Shown piece after piece: positions 23,867 to 32,950 of a stretch of 64,000 bases of DNA. Below the pieces are notes generated by a model, which was given only the letters and a program-made list of their open reading frames with translations, had not been told where the DNA came from and searched no databases. The position numbers and the translations under genes were made by a program. Source of the stretch: JANNGC01 sp043758205 (GTDB lineage Bacteria > Verrucomicrobiota > Verrucomicrobiia > Limisphaerales > SIBH01); NCBI GenBank assembly GCA_043758205.1, contig JAYVNY010000057.1:1-64000 (forward strand), written 5' to 3'. How positions within the stretch are numbered: the first letter of the stretch is position 1; every line of letters begins with the position of its first letter.

Positions 23867-24149
23867 AACTGCATGGGGCCGGACAGATTTGTCTCCGTGA
23901 ATGCCGCCTGTCCCGCGATATTGGTGAGGATGCGGAACGGCACTCAGTTGTTCGGTGGCTGTTTCGTCTCGATAAGATACCGCGCCCCGGTTTGAGGAGG
24001 GCAAGGCGTTGGGGGGTGTTGTTGGACGTAGGCGAGCTTTGCTTCGCTTGAGAAGCGTTCGTAGCTGAGAAGCTATTCCATGCGCCAAATCATTTTTCGT
24101 TGGTGCCACGCGTGCGTTGGTTGGCTTGGATCGTTCAATTGGTTGTGCG

Positions 24150-24731
24150 TCAGGCGGGAACATCGAGTCCGTCAACGGGTTCATCGCGGAGTTCGAGTTT
24201 TTGGACGACCAAGTTCCTCCACTTGCCGCCAATCACTCGTTGTGCCAGAGCTTCGCTAACCACCAGATCCCCAAACTGCGATTCAAATGCGGTTGTGTTC
24301 CCAACGTCACGATTCAGGATGTATCGCTTCCCAATCGTTGAATACCAGATTCGCTGACACTCCGGACAGACGCGGAAAGTTGAACGCTCGTTGCCACGAA
24401 TCAGAATACGTTCTTTCTTCATCAGCGTTACAAATCCTGGAGCTTCCTTTCTATCGGGACCGTAAACTTTTCCCAAAAGCAGGAGATCTTGCGGCCCTTC
24501 AGGAAACAATTCTTGGAGGAAGGAGAGCATCGCAATATGCATGCTGACTCCGTGGACAAAGTTTAGAACCGATTGTTCAGGCCTTGTTTGAAGCACGACA
24601 TCAATCGCCTGACCGGTCACACGTGCCGAACAGCACTCTTTGCAGAGACTTGTTCGTTGAGCTTCCGCAAACCACGCTTTATCGGGTGTTTCCGGGTTAG
24701 AGCTTTTTGAAGTCAGTTCGTAGAAACTCAT
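24150..24731 (-). CDS. Double-CxxC protein, possibly of the Gmx_para_CXXCG / immunity type
   Basis: 193 residues. Two C-x2-C pairs (CKEC near residue 30, CPEC near residue 122) suggest a zinc-stabilised fold. The ending 'FGDLVVSEALAQRVIGGKWRNLVVQKLEL' resembles the C-terminal strand-helix pattern of double-CXXCG proteins described from Myxococcus and Gemmata ('V-S-E-..-G-..'), some of which act as immunity proteins next to toxins. That assignment is tentative. GC content is lower than in the neighbours. A short ORF ends one base before its ATG. No toxin gene is recognisable in the island. Confidence 0.6.
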   Translation of the reverse strand: MSFYELTSKSSNPETPDKAWFAEAQRTSLCKECCSARVTGQAIDVVLQTRPEQSVLNFVHGVSMHIAMLSFLQELFPEGPQDLLLLGKVYGPDRKEAPGFVTLMKKERILIRGNERSTFRVCPECQRIWYSTIGKRYILNRDVGNTTAFESQFGDLVVSEALAQRVIGGKWRNLVVQKLELRDEPVDGLDVPA

Positions 24732-24732
24732 A

Positions 24733-24894
24733 TCAAGGACGATGGGTGAATTTTCCTTCGATGATCATTTGCCATGCTGCTTTGGTCATCTGTGCGACTC
24801 CGCCATGCTCTGCAATCGCGGTCAGAGCGATGCGAACCTGCTCATCGCCGCTGAGTCCGGCGTCGGTGCCTTTGACTGGCTGGAGGGTGGTCAT
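24733..24894 (-). CDS. Small ORF upstream of the double-CxxC gene
   Basis: 53 codons (MTTLQPVKGTDAGLSGDEQ... WQMIIEGKFTHRP). Its stop (24733-24735) lies directly in front of the ATG at 24731, an operon-like spacing. It could be a small protein or the C-terminal remnant of a larger partner truncated by the right boundary repeat. No family is recognised. Confidence 0.4.
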   Translation of the reverse strand: MTTLQPVKGTDAGLSGDEQVRIALTAIAEHGGVAQMTKAAWQMIIEGKFTHRP

Positions 24895-24922
24895 GTATGG
24901 ATTGGAGGGACGCGGAGAATGC

Positions 24923-24978
24923 CTAACAGCGGACCAGACAGTCCGCTGCTCCCTCCTCCATTCGTGTCCATTCGTGGT
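24923..24978. repeat. Right boundary repeat of the small island
   Basis: Hairpin AGCGGAC...GTCCGCT followed by ATTCGTGTCCATTCGTGGT: the reverse complement arrangement of the left boundary (23381-23454). The repeat ends two bases before the stop of the giant ATPase gene. Confidence 0.8.
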
Positions 24979-24979
24979 T

Positions 24980-27900
24980 TCATTTCCCCGCCTCCGGTTT
25001 CTGCTCCGTCGAGGCGAGAACTTCGTGGAATTTTTCCAGGAACGCGCGCTCGTTGGTCAACATCTCCTGCGTGAGTTGGATTTCTACCACGCCCTGTTGC
25101 GTGCGGGTCTGGAGCAAGTCCTGCGAGGACTTCAAATGATCGCGCTGCTGCGCCGCGAGATCCTTCAACGTCGCCAGCGTGCTGTGCAGCATTTCCATCT
25201 CGTGCATCAGGCTGCGCATCTGCGAGGGGTCACCGCCGCCGCTTGGTGTGTGAGCAACTTTCTCCTCAATCGAACTTCGCAGCGCATCGAAGCTCTTTCC
25301 GAGCGGCGTGACATCAATCACCACCGGCGCAGGCGTCTGCTGCAACTGTTTCTCCAGCGCGTTCTGGATGCCTTCGAGTCCCTGCTGGAAAGCCGAAAGC
25401 TGCGTCACCACCTGGCCCATCGGGTTCGACTGATCGCCACCGCGCGAGAGCTGATTGCGTTTGAAGGTGCGTTTGATTTCCTCCCAGCGCGTCTTCTCCT
25501 CCGGCGTCAGGAGCGCGAGCATTTCGCGCAGCTTGAGCAGATTCGCCTCCGCGCCCGTCGTGAGTGTCTGCGCCTCGTTCTGGTAGTGATCGAGAATCAG
25601 CGCCTGCACTTCCGCGTCGTTCATGATCGGCACGACCTTTTCCGTGAGGCGGCTCATGTTGCGATAAGAGCCTTGCAGGCGGAACGGCGGTTCGGTGCGG
25701 AACTCGTCGGCCTGGCCGGCGGAGTAAATGTATTCCTGATTCACGCGCAGCAGCACGTCCCGAATTTTCACGAGCTTCTTCAGCACGGCGAGAAGCTCCT
25801 CCACTTCCTGCTGCGAGTAGCTGCCCTCGAACGTCTCCTGATCGCGCGAGCCGCCCGCCGCCAGCCGGATGAAACCGCGCACGTCCTTCTGGCTTTTGTT
25901 CGCGAGCGGCGCGAGCACGGCGTTCGAGGTGACGGCGTTTTCGAGGTAGCTCGCCTTGAACCACTCCGCGCTGCCGCTGGCCATGTCGCCGAGGTTGTAG
26001 GTGTCGGCGCGGTTCGCAAGCATGTCGGGGATTTTGAACTTCTGCCCGCTCTCGGTGTAAGGATTGCCGGCCATCACCACCACGACCTTGCGTCCGCGCA
26101 AATCATACGTCCGCGACTGGCCGCGCCATTGGCCCTCGATCTTGCGCTGGCCGTCGCAGAGCGAAATGAACTTCTGCAAAAACTCCGGGTTGCAATGTTG
26201 GATGTCATCCACGCAGAGCATGATGTTGTCGCCCATCTCCAGCGCGAGATTCAGCTTCTGCACTTCCTCGCGCGCGGCGGCGTTCGGCGCTTCCTGCGGG
26301 TCGAGCGACGTGACGGCGTGGCCGAGGGCCGGCCCGTTGATCTTGATGAAGATGATGCCGAGGCGCACCGCCACGTATTCGAGCAGCGTGGTCTTGCCGT
26401 AACCGGGCGGCGAAATCAGCAGCAACAGGCCCATCAGGTCCGTGCGCTTCTTGTCGCCCGCCGCGCCGATTTGCTTGGCGAGATTGTCGCCCACGAGCGG
26501 GAGGTAAAGCTGATCGACAAGCTGGTTGCGCACGAACGAACCAAGCACGCGCGGTTTGAATTCATGCAGACGGAGGCGCTTGCGTTCCTTTTCCAGCAAC
26601 TGCTGCTTCAACTCGTGAAACTGGTTGAAACGCGGCACCACTTCCTTCTCGAAGGGCAACAGGCGTTTGCGGAAATCCAGGTAATCAAACTGGTAAGTGC
26701 TCTCGCGGATGAGAGCGTGCGAGCCTTTCATCCCGGCGAGTGTTTCCGAAGTCGAAGCGGGCACGACGTGGCGCTTCAAGTCATCACCGCAGAAGAGAAT
26801 CGCGGTGACTTCCTCCAGATATTGCAACTCACCATTGCGCCCAAGCAGGAAGCCGCGCACCCAGTCGCGGATTAAATCAAACTGGCTCTCGGGATGCGCC
26901 GCGAGCGGAGCCAGCGATTCATTGAACTCGTCCTCGCCCGACTTCACCACGAGATGCTGATGGAACGCGGTGGCGAGATTATCCCCCTCCTTGCTCACGA
27001 CGAACGAGTCGCCGCTGACCAGTTCGTGGAAAAGATATTCGCCCGCCTCGTTCGCCAGTTCGCGCGGGAAGAGTTGCGTCTGCTCCACGAAACCGGCGAT
27101 GAGTTTTTGCAGCGCGACGATGTAGGTCTGTTGCGCCGTGTCGCCGGGGAACAGCTTGTTGCGCGCGGAGAAGCCTTTCAGCTTGGCCGTCCAGAGCGTG
27201 CGCGCTTCCGCCGGGCAGAAGCGCACCCAGAAGACCGCCGCCAAAGCGCGCGCGCTGGGTTGATAGCGCGCCAGATGCAGCGCGGCGTGCGTCCGCAACA
27301 GCGCGCGGAGAATGCGCGCCCCATCCACGTCGTGAAGGCCCTTCGTGTAGCCCTCGTGATAGCGCGTCGCGACGAACTCCAGCACCAAGGCCAGCAACGC
27401 GTCGTCCTTCAGTGCGAGCGCGTCATCAATCGTCTTGCCCTGACCGCTCTCCAACAACTGGAGAATGCTGTGCGCGAGATATTCGCCGCGATAGACCTGC
27501 GCATTTTCAGAAACCGCTTCCTGATCCCAGACCGCGCGCGTGGCGAGAAATGCTTCATCCGTGATGGCCTCGAAATACTTCGTGCTGGTGAGATGAATGT
27601 TCGGCACGCCGTCGCGCATCACGACCGTGAGGTCGAGCGGTTGGGTGTTGACGTTAAACTTGTGGCGGCCGAGCTGGATGACGCTCTGGCCGTCCACGAA
27701 CAATTCCTGGCGGTCCTTGAGCTGCCGCACCGCGTCCTGATGCACGCTCTTGAGGCGGCCTTGCAGATCGTCGGCCTTCACCGAATCTTCGAGCGCGAGC
27801 AGTTGCCCGATGGTGTCGCGCACTTTCGCGATCATCAGATCGGACGCCACGTAAGTGTTGATCTCCTCGACCGTCTTGAAGGCTGCGAGGCGGTTCTGAA

Positions 27901-30280
27901 TCGTCTTTAACACGCGCTCTGCCGCCGTCATCAGCGCGCCGGCCTTGCGATTGCGCTGCTCGATTAACGCGACCTTGCGCTGCTCGAACGCCTCGTAAAT
28001 CGAAGTGCGCTTCTCGGAGAGCGGCACGGTGTATTCCTCGAAGTCCGCGAACGCGCCCTCCAGTTCCTCGATCTGAACGCTGATGCGATTGACGTACTCC
28101 TCGCACTTGGCCGGCGAATCGCAGAGGTCGAGGTAGCTCGAGGCCGACTGGCTCAGGAGCTTCATCTGCGCGTTGAACTGCGCCGCGCCTTCCGTCGCGA
28201 CCAGGCTTTGCAGGCGCTTCTTCACCGCCGCCTTCACCTGGTTCAACGTGGAGTAAATGCCCGTGATGCCATCAATGATGCGCGTGGTCTCGGTCGCGTC
28301 CTCGATTTGGAGACCATTGACGATCTCGATCAACATCTCGAGTTCCACGCCGGTGTCGGCGGCGGCCTTCTCAATCTTTTTGCCCTCGGTGGACTTGGAA
28401 ACTTTCTCGACCGAAGCCAACTGCTCGTCCGCCTGCTTCCGGTAGAGATCGAGCGCGGTCGGTTCGAGCAGGAACTTCACGCACCCCTTCGAGAGCGTGT
28501 CCGACTCGGCGGTGACGTGCTTCTCCAGTTCATCAAGCTGCGCGACGTTGACGTAGCGCACTTCCTTGACCGTGATGATCTCGCCGCGCAACTGGCGCAG
28601 CGCCGCGAGATTGCGCACAAAATCATCCAGCGTCTTGAAGCTCGCGCGGCGCACCGTGCGGAAGCGTTCTTCGCAACGCTGCTTCAAATCCCCGACACGC
28701 TGCACGGCCTCGCGCTGGAGACGGCGCACCTTGTCAAATTCGTCCACCGCCTTGTCCGCGACTTCGCGCAACTGCCGGAGCGCGGCGTCAATCTGCAACC
28801 CATCGGGCGTGGTCAACCACGGGAAGGTGTCGAGGATCGCGCCGCTGCGCTTGACCAGATCGGCGTAGAGTTCGGCGTAAGGATTTTCTTTGCCGAGCAG
28901 CGTCAGCACTTCGTTGGCTTCGGCCAGCGCACGCACGACTTCCTTGTTGCCAACTTGATAAAGAAACGTGTCGCGCTGCCCCGCCGGTTCGTGGCCGGGC
29001 TGATAGAACGGCGTCTGCCGCAACTGAATCGAGTGATGTTTCTGCGGTTCGTCATCTGCCCGGAAGAGCAACAGGTGGCCGTCAGGGAACAGCGAGAAGC
29101 CATTGCAAGTGATGCGCTCGTCCACCTTCTGTTGAATCAGCCGGTAGGGCATCAGCACGTATTGCCCACTCTCGTAGTTGTAGAAAACAAAGAGCGTGTC
29201 CTCGCCGTTGGGCGAATTCACCACGCGCTCGATGGTCATCCCCAGTTCGCGGCTCTCGAACTGTTTCAACTCGCCCGTCGCGAGATAATAGCCGTCGGGG
29301 AAAATCAGTCCGTGGTCTTCCGGCAGCAGCACGCACGATTGCCCGAGCGAGTCCACGCGCTGCGCGGTCTGCAACTTCTCGTTGTAGATGAAGTAGCGGC
29401 TGGCGGTTTCCTTGTAGGGCCGGATGCGGAGCAGAATCAGATGACCGATCAGCGCGTAGGCGATTTCCGCGTCATCAACCTTCTGAAACTTGTCATCCAC
29501 CGGCTCGGCGTGAATGCCTTCGCCGGTCTTGGTGTTGTCCTCGATCTTGATCGTCAGGTCGCCGCCCACGCACTCGACGAACACGCGGTCCTCAATCGAG
29601 ACGTGCGGATGATTGCCATAGCGGAACGACTCGCGCGACGGCGTGAGCCAGCGGAATTCATACTGCGGCGGAAAACCCACGCGGCGGAAATCCGTCTCCG
29701 CACGTCCATCGAGATAGCGCAGTTGCCCGCCTTGAAACGCCCACTTGACCACCGCGATGTCGTTCGCGCCCGCGCCGATCTGGAAGACCATGTAGAGGTT
29801 GCCCTCGATCAGCGAAAACTTGCTGAACACCGCGCGGTCATAGACCTGATAGAGCCGTTTGAAGTCGGTGAGGAACTGCTTCTGCTGGAGGACGTCCAGC
29901 GTGCTTTCCTTGAACGCGCCGTCCGCCTCGTCGCGGTGATAAATGGCGAAGACGTCTTCGAGTTTGATTTCCTGCTTCAGTCCAAACTGCACGTTGAAGC
30001 CGAAAAGGAAACGCCCGCGCCCAAGCTGGACCATGTCGCGCGGCATGCAGTTGTGGACGGTGGTGACGCGATCCGATTGCAGCAACTTGAACTCGACGTT
30101 GCCGAACACTTCCTGTCGTCGCGCGTTGAGTTGGTTCACGCGCTCGCGCAACACCGTGGCCTGCGCCTGCAACCGCTGGCGGATGATCTCGTAGGTCGCG
30201 CTGCCGAGCGTGGACGCGGCGGTGGGTGTCGCGGCCGCTTCCGGCGCGGGCGTCGCAGGAGTTGTGGGCGCGTCAGCCAT
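24980..30280 (-). CDS. Giant AAA ATPase of the DUF3686 / 'DNA repair ATPase' type
   Basis: 1766 residues from ATG 30280 (MADAPTTPATPAPEAAATPT). After a Pro/Ala-rich leader, residues about 30-500 form a beta-rich region ('VFGNVEFKLLQSDRVTTVHN', 'IYHRDEADGAFKESTLDVLQ', 'DTLFVFYNYESGQYVLMPYR') matching the domain annotated DUF3686 in so-called DNA repair ATPases. Residues about 520-950 are coiled-coil, and a helical region follows. An AAA domain comes at about 1265-1450: Walker A PPGYGKTT with K1296, and Walker B 'MLCVDDIQ' with D1358/D1359. The C-terminal 250 residues are helical and glutamine-rich. No DNA-repair role is shown by the sequence. It follows the flotillin gene on the same strand; a membrane-associated remodelling machine is an inference. 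Confidence 0.8.
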   Translation of the reverse strand: MADAPTTPATPAPEAAATPTAASTLGSATYEIIRQRLQAQATVLRERVNQLNARRQEVFGNVEFKLLQSDRVTTVHNCMPRDMVQLGRGRFLFGFNVQFGLKQEIKLEDVFAIYHRDEADGAFKESTLDVLQQKQFLTDFKRLYQVYDRAVFSKFSLIEGNLYMVFQIGAGANDIAVVKWAFQGGQLRYLDGRAETDFRRVGFPPQYEFRWLTPSRESFRYGNHPHVSIEDRVFVECVGGDLTIKIEDNTKTGEGIHAEPVDDKFQKVDDAEIAYALIGHLILLRIRPYKETASRYFIYNEKLQTAQRVDSLGQSCVLLPEDHGLIFPDGYYLATGELKQFESRELGMTIERVVNSPNGEDTLFVFYNYESGQYVLMPYRLIQQKVDERITCNGFSLFPDGHLLLFRADDEPQKHHSIQLRQTPFYQPGHEPAGQRDTFLYQVGNKEVVRALAEANEVLTLLGKENPYAELYADLVKRSGAILDTFPWLTTPDGLQIDAALRQLREVADKAVDEFDKVRRLQREAVQRVGDLKQRCEERFRTVRRASFKTLDDFVRNLAALRQLRGEIITVKEVRYVNVAQLDELEKHVTAESDTLSKGCVKFLLEPTALDLYRKQADEQLASVEKVSKSTEGKKIEKAAADTGVELEMLIEIVNGLQIEDATETTRIIDGITGIYSTLNQVKAAVKKRLQSLVATEGAAQFNAQMKLLSQSASSYLDLCDSPAKCEEYVNRISVQIEELEGAFADFEEYTVPLSEKRTSIYEAFEQRKVALIEQRNRKAGALMTAAERVLKTIQNRLAAFKTVEEINTYVASDLMIAKVRDTIGQLLALEDSVKADDLQGRLKSVHQDAVRQLKDRQELFVDGQSVIQLGRHKFNVNTQPLDLTVVMRDGVPNIHLTSTKYFEAITDEAFLATRAVWDQEAVSENAQVYRGEYLAHSILQLLESGQGKTIDDALALKDDALLALVLEFVATRYHEGYTKGLHDVDGARILRALLRTHAALHLARYQPSARALAAVFWVRFCPAEARTLWTAKLKGFSARNKLFPGDTAQQTYIVALQKLIAGFVEQTQLFPRELANEAGEYLFHELVSGDSFVVSKEGDNLATAFHQHLVVKSGEDEFNESLAPLAAHPESQFDLIRDWVRGFLLGRNGELQYLEEVTAILFCGDDLKRHVVPASTSETLAGMKGSHALIRESTYQFDYLDFRKRLLPFEKEVVPRFNQFHELKQQLLEKERKRLRLHEFKPRVLGSFVRNQLVDQLYLPLVGDNLAKQIGAAGDKKRTDLMGLLLLISPPGYGKTTLLEYVAVRLGIIFIKINGPALGHAVTSLDPQEAPNAAAREEVQKLNLALEMGDNIMLCVDDIQHCNPEFLQKFISLCDGQRKIEGQWRGQSRTYDLRGRKVVVVMAGNPYTESGQKFKIPDMLANRADTYNLGDMASGSAEWFKASYLENAVTSNAVLAPLANKSQKDVRGFIRLAAGGSRDQETFEGSYSQQEVEELLAVLKKLVKIRDVLLRVNQEYIYSAGQADEFRTEPPFRLQGSYRNMSRLTEKVVPIMNDAEVQALILDHYQNEAQTLTTGAEANLLKLREMLALLTPEEKTRWEEIKRTFKRNQLSRGGDQSNPMGQVVTQLSAFQQGLEGIQNALEKQLQQTPAPVVIDVTPLGKSFDALRSSIEEKVAHTPSGGGDPSQMRSLMHEMEMLHSTLATLKDLAAQQRDHLKSSQDLLQTRTQQGVVEIQLTQEMLTNERAFLEKFHEVLASTEQKPEAGK

Positions 30281-30301
30281 GCGGATGAAAACGTGGTCGT
30301 T

Positions 30302-30518
30302 CAGCCCGGAGGGCTGACAGAAAGTAGCCGGGGGTTGAGCGACAGCGATACCCCCGGTCGCCCCCAACAAACGGACGCGACCCTGAAGGGGTCGCAGAAA
30401 TCATGAAATCATGGCGCGCTTCTTGCACCCCTCCGGGGTGCATTCGATTTCCGTGCGCGGATCCGGGGGTGTCGCTGGCGCTCAACCCCCGGCTACTGTC
30501 TTGCAGCCCTTCAGGCTG
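30302..30518. repeat. 56-bp inverted repeat with nested hairpins
   Basis: Arms 30302-30357 and 30463-30518 are imperfect reverse complements (CAGCC..GGGCTG, then AGCCGGGGGTTGAGCG). Two further hairpins lie between them (GCGACCCTGAAGGGGTCGC and GCACCCCTCCGGGGTGC). It occupies most of the 295-base gap between the flotillin and giant ATPase genes and could alter their relative expression. Confidence 0.85.
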
Positions 30519-30575
30519 CCGCGCAGCACACGTTTGTGCGCTTCTCTGGATTCGCGGCTTCATCGCGTTTCGCAA

Positions 30576-32744
30576 CTAGCGCTTCGCCTCAGTCGCAGAA
30601 ATCACCGTTGCCGCCGGCACGTTCGCCAGCCCGCGTTCGCGCACGGCATTCAACGCTGCCTTCATCATGCCTTGCACGGAACTGTCGTCCGTGGACGCGA
30701 TCAGTTTTCCGAGCAGCGCGGCCACCGTCAGGTTCTTCACGTCCTCGGATGAGATGCCGAAGTCGGCAATCCACTTGCGGAACTGGCTTTTGAAAAACTC
30801 CGAATCGCCGTTGAAGAACGTGTCCTTGATGTCCGTGAGCGTGGTGCTGTTCTGCACCATGCGGTCCACGGCTTTGCCCGTGCCGACGGCGCGCACGACC
30901 TTTTCGAAGAAATCGTTCTCGCCGCCCACGATATCAATGTGCGCGTGCTTGAGCGCCTCGCCGACGATGGTGGAGTTGGCTTGCGCAATGTCCCGCTGGA
31001 CATGAATGGCTGCGAGTTCCACATCGCGTTCCTTCGACAACCGAAGCTTGAACTCTTCGTGCTCCTTGCCGGCCTCGTGGAAAAGTTTCATGGCCTCGGC
31101 CTTCTGATGAATGGCTTTCGCTTCCGCCGCGCCGCGCGCTTCAATGCCGGTGGCGGCGGCGAGTTCCTTTTCCTTGGTGCCTTCGGCTTCAGCCTCGGCT
31201 TGCGTCTGCGTGTTGGTCGCGTTCACCGCGCCCTTGGCTTTGATGACCTCGGCTTCGGCCAGGCCCAATTCCTTCGTCGCCGACGCGTCCGCCTTGCGAG
31301 CAGTGGCTTTGGCGATGATGACTTTCGCTTCCGCGAGTCCGCGCGCGGATTCCATGGCGGCCAGTCCCTCGGCGTCTTGCTCGGAAGCATGGCGGCGCTT
31401 GTCGGAGGCCTTCGCTTCCGCGTCGGCCATCGTCTGCATCCGCTCGGCATCGCGCAACGCCGCCTCACGGTTCGCCTCGGCGGCGGTGATGATTTTGATC
31501 TTCTCCGCCTCGGCAATGTTCTTCTCAGATTCTTTCAACGCTTCCGAGGCCACCACGCGCTGAACCTGATCCTTCTTCGCGTTCATCTCGGCTTCGATCA
31601 AAGTCACTTCGCTCACGCGCGCCGCGGTCATGCGCGCTTCGATGTTGTTCTTCTCCTCCTGCTGTTGCACCACGGCCTTTTCTTCGGCGACGACCGTGGC
31701 GCGCTTGCGCTGCACCTCGACGCCCATTTCGGCCAGCTTGGTTTCCTTGTCCATTTCGGCGAGTGAAACGGTGCGCTCGCGACGCACGCGCGCTTCCTCG
31801 CCCTCCTGAATGGACTCCTGTTCGAGCCGCTGCTTTTCCTTCCGCACGGTAAACTCCCGCTCCTGCACCGCGCGATTCATGTCCTCGGTGCGCAGGCGGA
31901 TGGACTCCTCCGCTTCGAGCCGCTTGCCTTCCACTTCCTGCCGACGGCCTTCGATGACCTTGCGCGCCTCGGCCTCCTCGTTCGCCTTCACCTCGGTGAT
32001 GGCGCGCGTCTGCTTGGCGGTGTCCTCCTCGTTCCGGCGCTTCTGTTCGCGCTTGGCGATGTCGGCGTCGGCGTTTTCTTTTTCCACCAGCACTTGGGCG
32101 CGTTGTGAAAACTCGTTCGACAAAACGCGTTCCCGCTGGGTGATCTCGGTGATTTTCTTGATGCCTTCCGCGTCGAGTACGTTGCTCGGGTCGTGTTGGT
32201 CGAGCGGCGTCTGTTCGAGGTAATCAATCGCCACGTCCTGAAGAATGAAGCCGTCGAGGTCTTTGCCGATGGTCACCTGAATCTGTTCCCGGAACTTCGT
32301 GCGCTCCGTGAACAACTCGTGAAATTCCATCTGCTTGCCCGCCGTCTTCAGCGCCTCGGAAAACTTCGACTCGAACAGTTCGCGCAACTGGTTCATGTCC
32401 GACACGCGCTCCGAGCCGAGCATCTGCGCGACCCTGCGCACGCTCTCCGCCGTGGCATCCACGCGGATGTAAAACGCCACCGAGATGTCCGCGCGGATGT
32501 TGTCCTTGCACACGAGTCCGTCTTTTCCTTTGCGCGCGATTTCGAGTTTCTTCACCGAAATGTCCACCAACTCCATCGTCTGGAAAATCGGAATGCGCAG
32601 CATCCAGTCGAACGACACCCGGATGCCGCCGAGGCCGACGATGATGCCGGCCTTGCCCGGTTGAATCTTGCGGATGCACAGGACAAATACTGCCGCGAGA
32701 AAAAGCAGCGAGAGAACAACAACCGCGATGAGGACGTAAGGCAT
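30576..32744 (-). CDS. Flotillin-like SPFH (band 7) membrane protein
   Basis: 722 residues. One N-terminal membrane helix (about 4-26, LIAVVVLSLLFLAAVFVLC) is followed by 'KIQPGKAGIIVGLGG' and an SPFH domain to about residue 215. That domain includes 'DISVAFYIRVDATAESVRRVAQML', 'FTERTKFREQIQVTIGKDLDGF' and 'DYLEQTPLDQHDPSNVLDAEGI'. Residues 215-600 are a very long Glu/Ala/Arg coiled coil typical of flotillins (YqiK/FloT type), and 600-722 form a C-terminal domain. Flotillins oligomerise into cage-like membrane microdomains. Compared with usual FloT/FloA (about 330-510 residues) this is long, closer to E. coli YqiK. The usual NfeD-type partner is absent; the next gene is the giant ATPase. Confidence 0.92.
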   Translation of the reverse strand: MPYVLIAVVVLSLLFLAAVFVLCIRKIQPGKAGIIVGLGGIRVSFDWMLRIPIFQTMELVDISVKKLEIARKGKDGLVCKDNIRADISVAFYIRVDATAESVRRVAQMLGSERVSDMNQLRELFESKFSEALKTAGKQMEFHELFTERTKFREQIQVTIGKDLDGFILQDVAIDYLEQTPLDQHDPSNVLDAEGIKKITEITQRERVLSNEFSQRAQVLVEKENADADIAKREQKRRNEEDTAKQTRAITEVKANEEAEARKVIEGRRQEVEGKRLEAEESIRLRTEDMNRAVQEREFTVRKEKQRLEQESIQEGEEARVRRERTVSLAEMDKETKLAEMGVEVQRKRATVVAEEKAVVQQQEEKNNIEARMTAARVSEVTLIEAEMNAKKDQVQRVVASEALKESEKNIAEAEKIKIITAAEANREAALRDAERMQTMADAEAKASDKRRHASEQDAEGLAAMESARGLAEAKVIIAKATARKADASATKELGLAEAEVIKAKGAVNATNTQTQAEAEAEGTKEKELAAATGIEARGAAEAKAIHQKAEAMKLFHEAGKEHEEFKLRLSKERDVELAAIHVQRDIAQANSTIVGEALKHAHIDIVGGENDFFEKVVRAVGTGKAVDRMVQNSTTLTDIKDTFFNGDSEFFKSQFRKWIADFGISSEDVKNLTVAALLGKLIASTDDSSVQGMMKAALNAVRERGLANVPAATVISATEAKR

Positions 32745-32950
32745 AAGTGCGTTGGTTAAGGATTCACGTTTGGGCCGTCAGACTGAATGCTTGCTGGATT
32801 ATCAGGAAGGCAAAGAGGCGGCGAGTGGAATTCCGGTTTTGATTTTCAGCCGGGCGCGTGTTGGCACTGTGGCCGAAACCCGAGCCTGAGACGACGGGGC
32901 GCGGGCGTCCCACCCGCCGGGCGGCCAAGAGGGCCGCGCGGCCACGCCGA

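Noticed and set aside
24707..30406. Long plus-strand frames (722 and 732 residues) opposite the ATPase gene
   Set aside because: Arg/Leu/His-rich shadow translations of the ATPase coding strand; no motif, no start signals.
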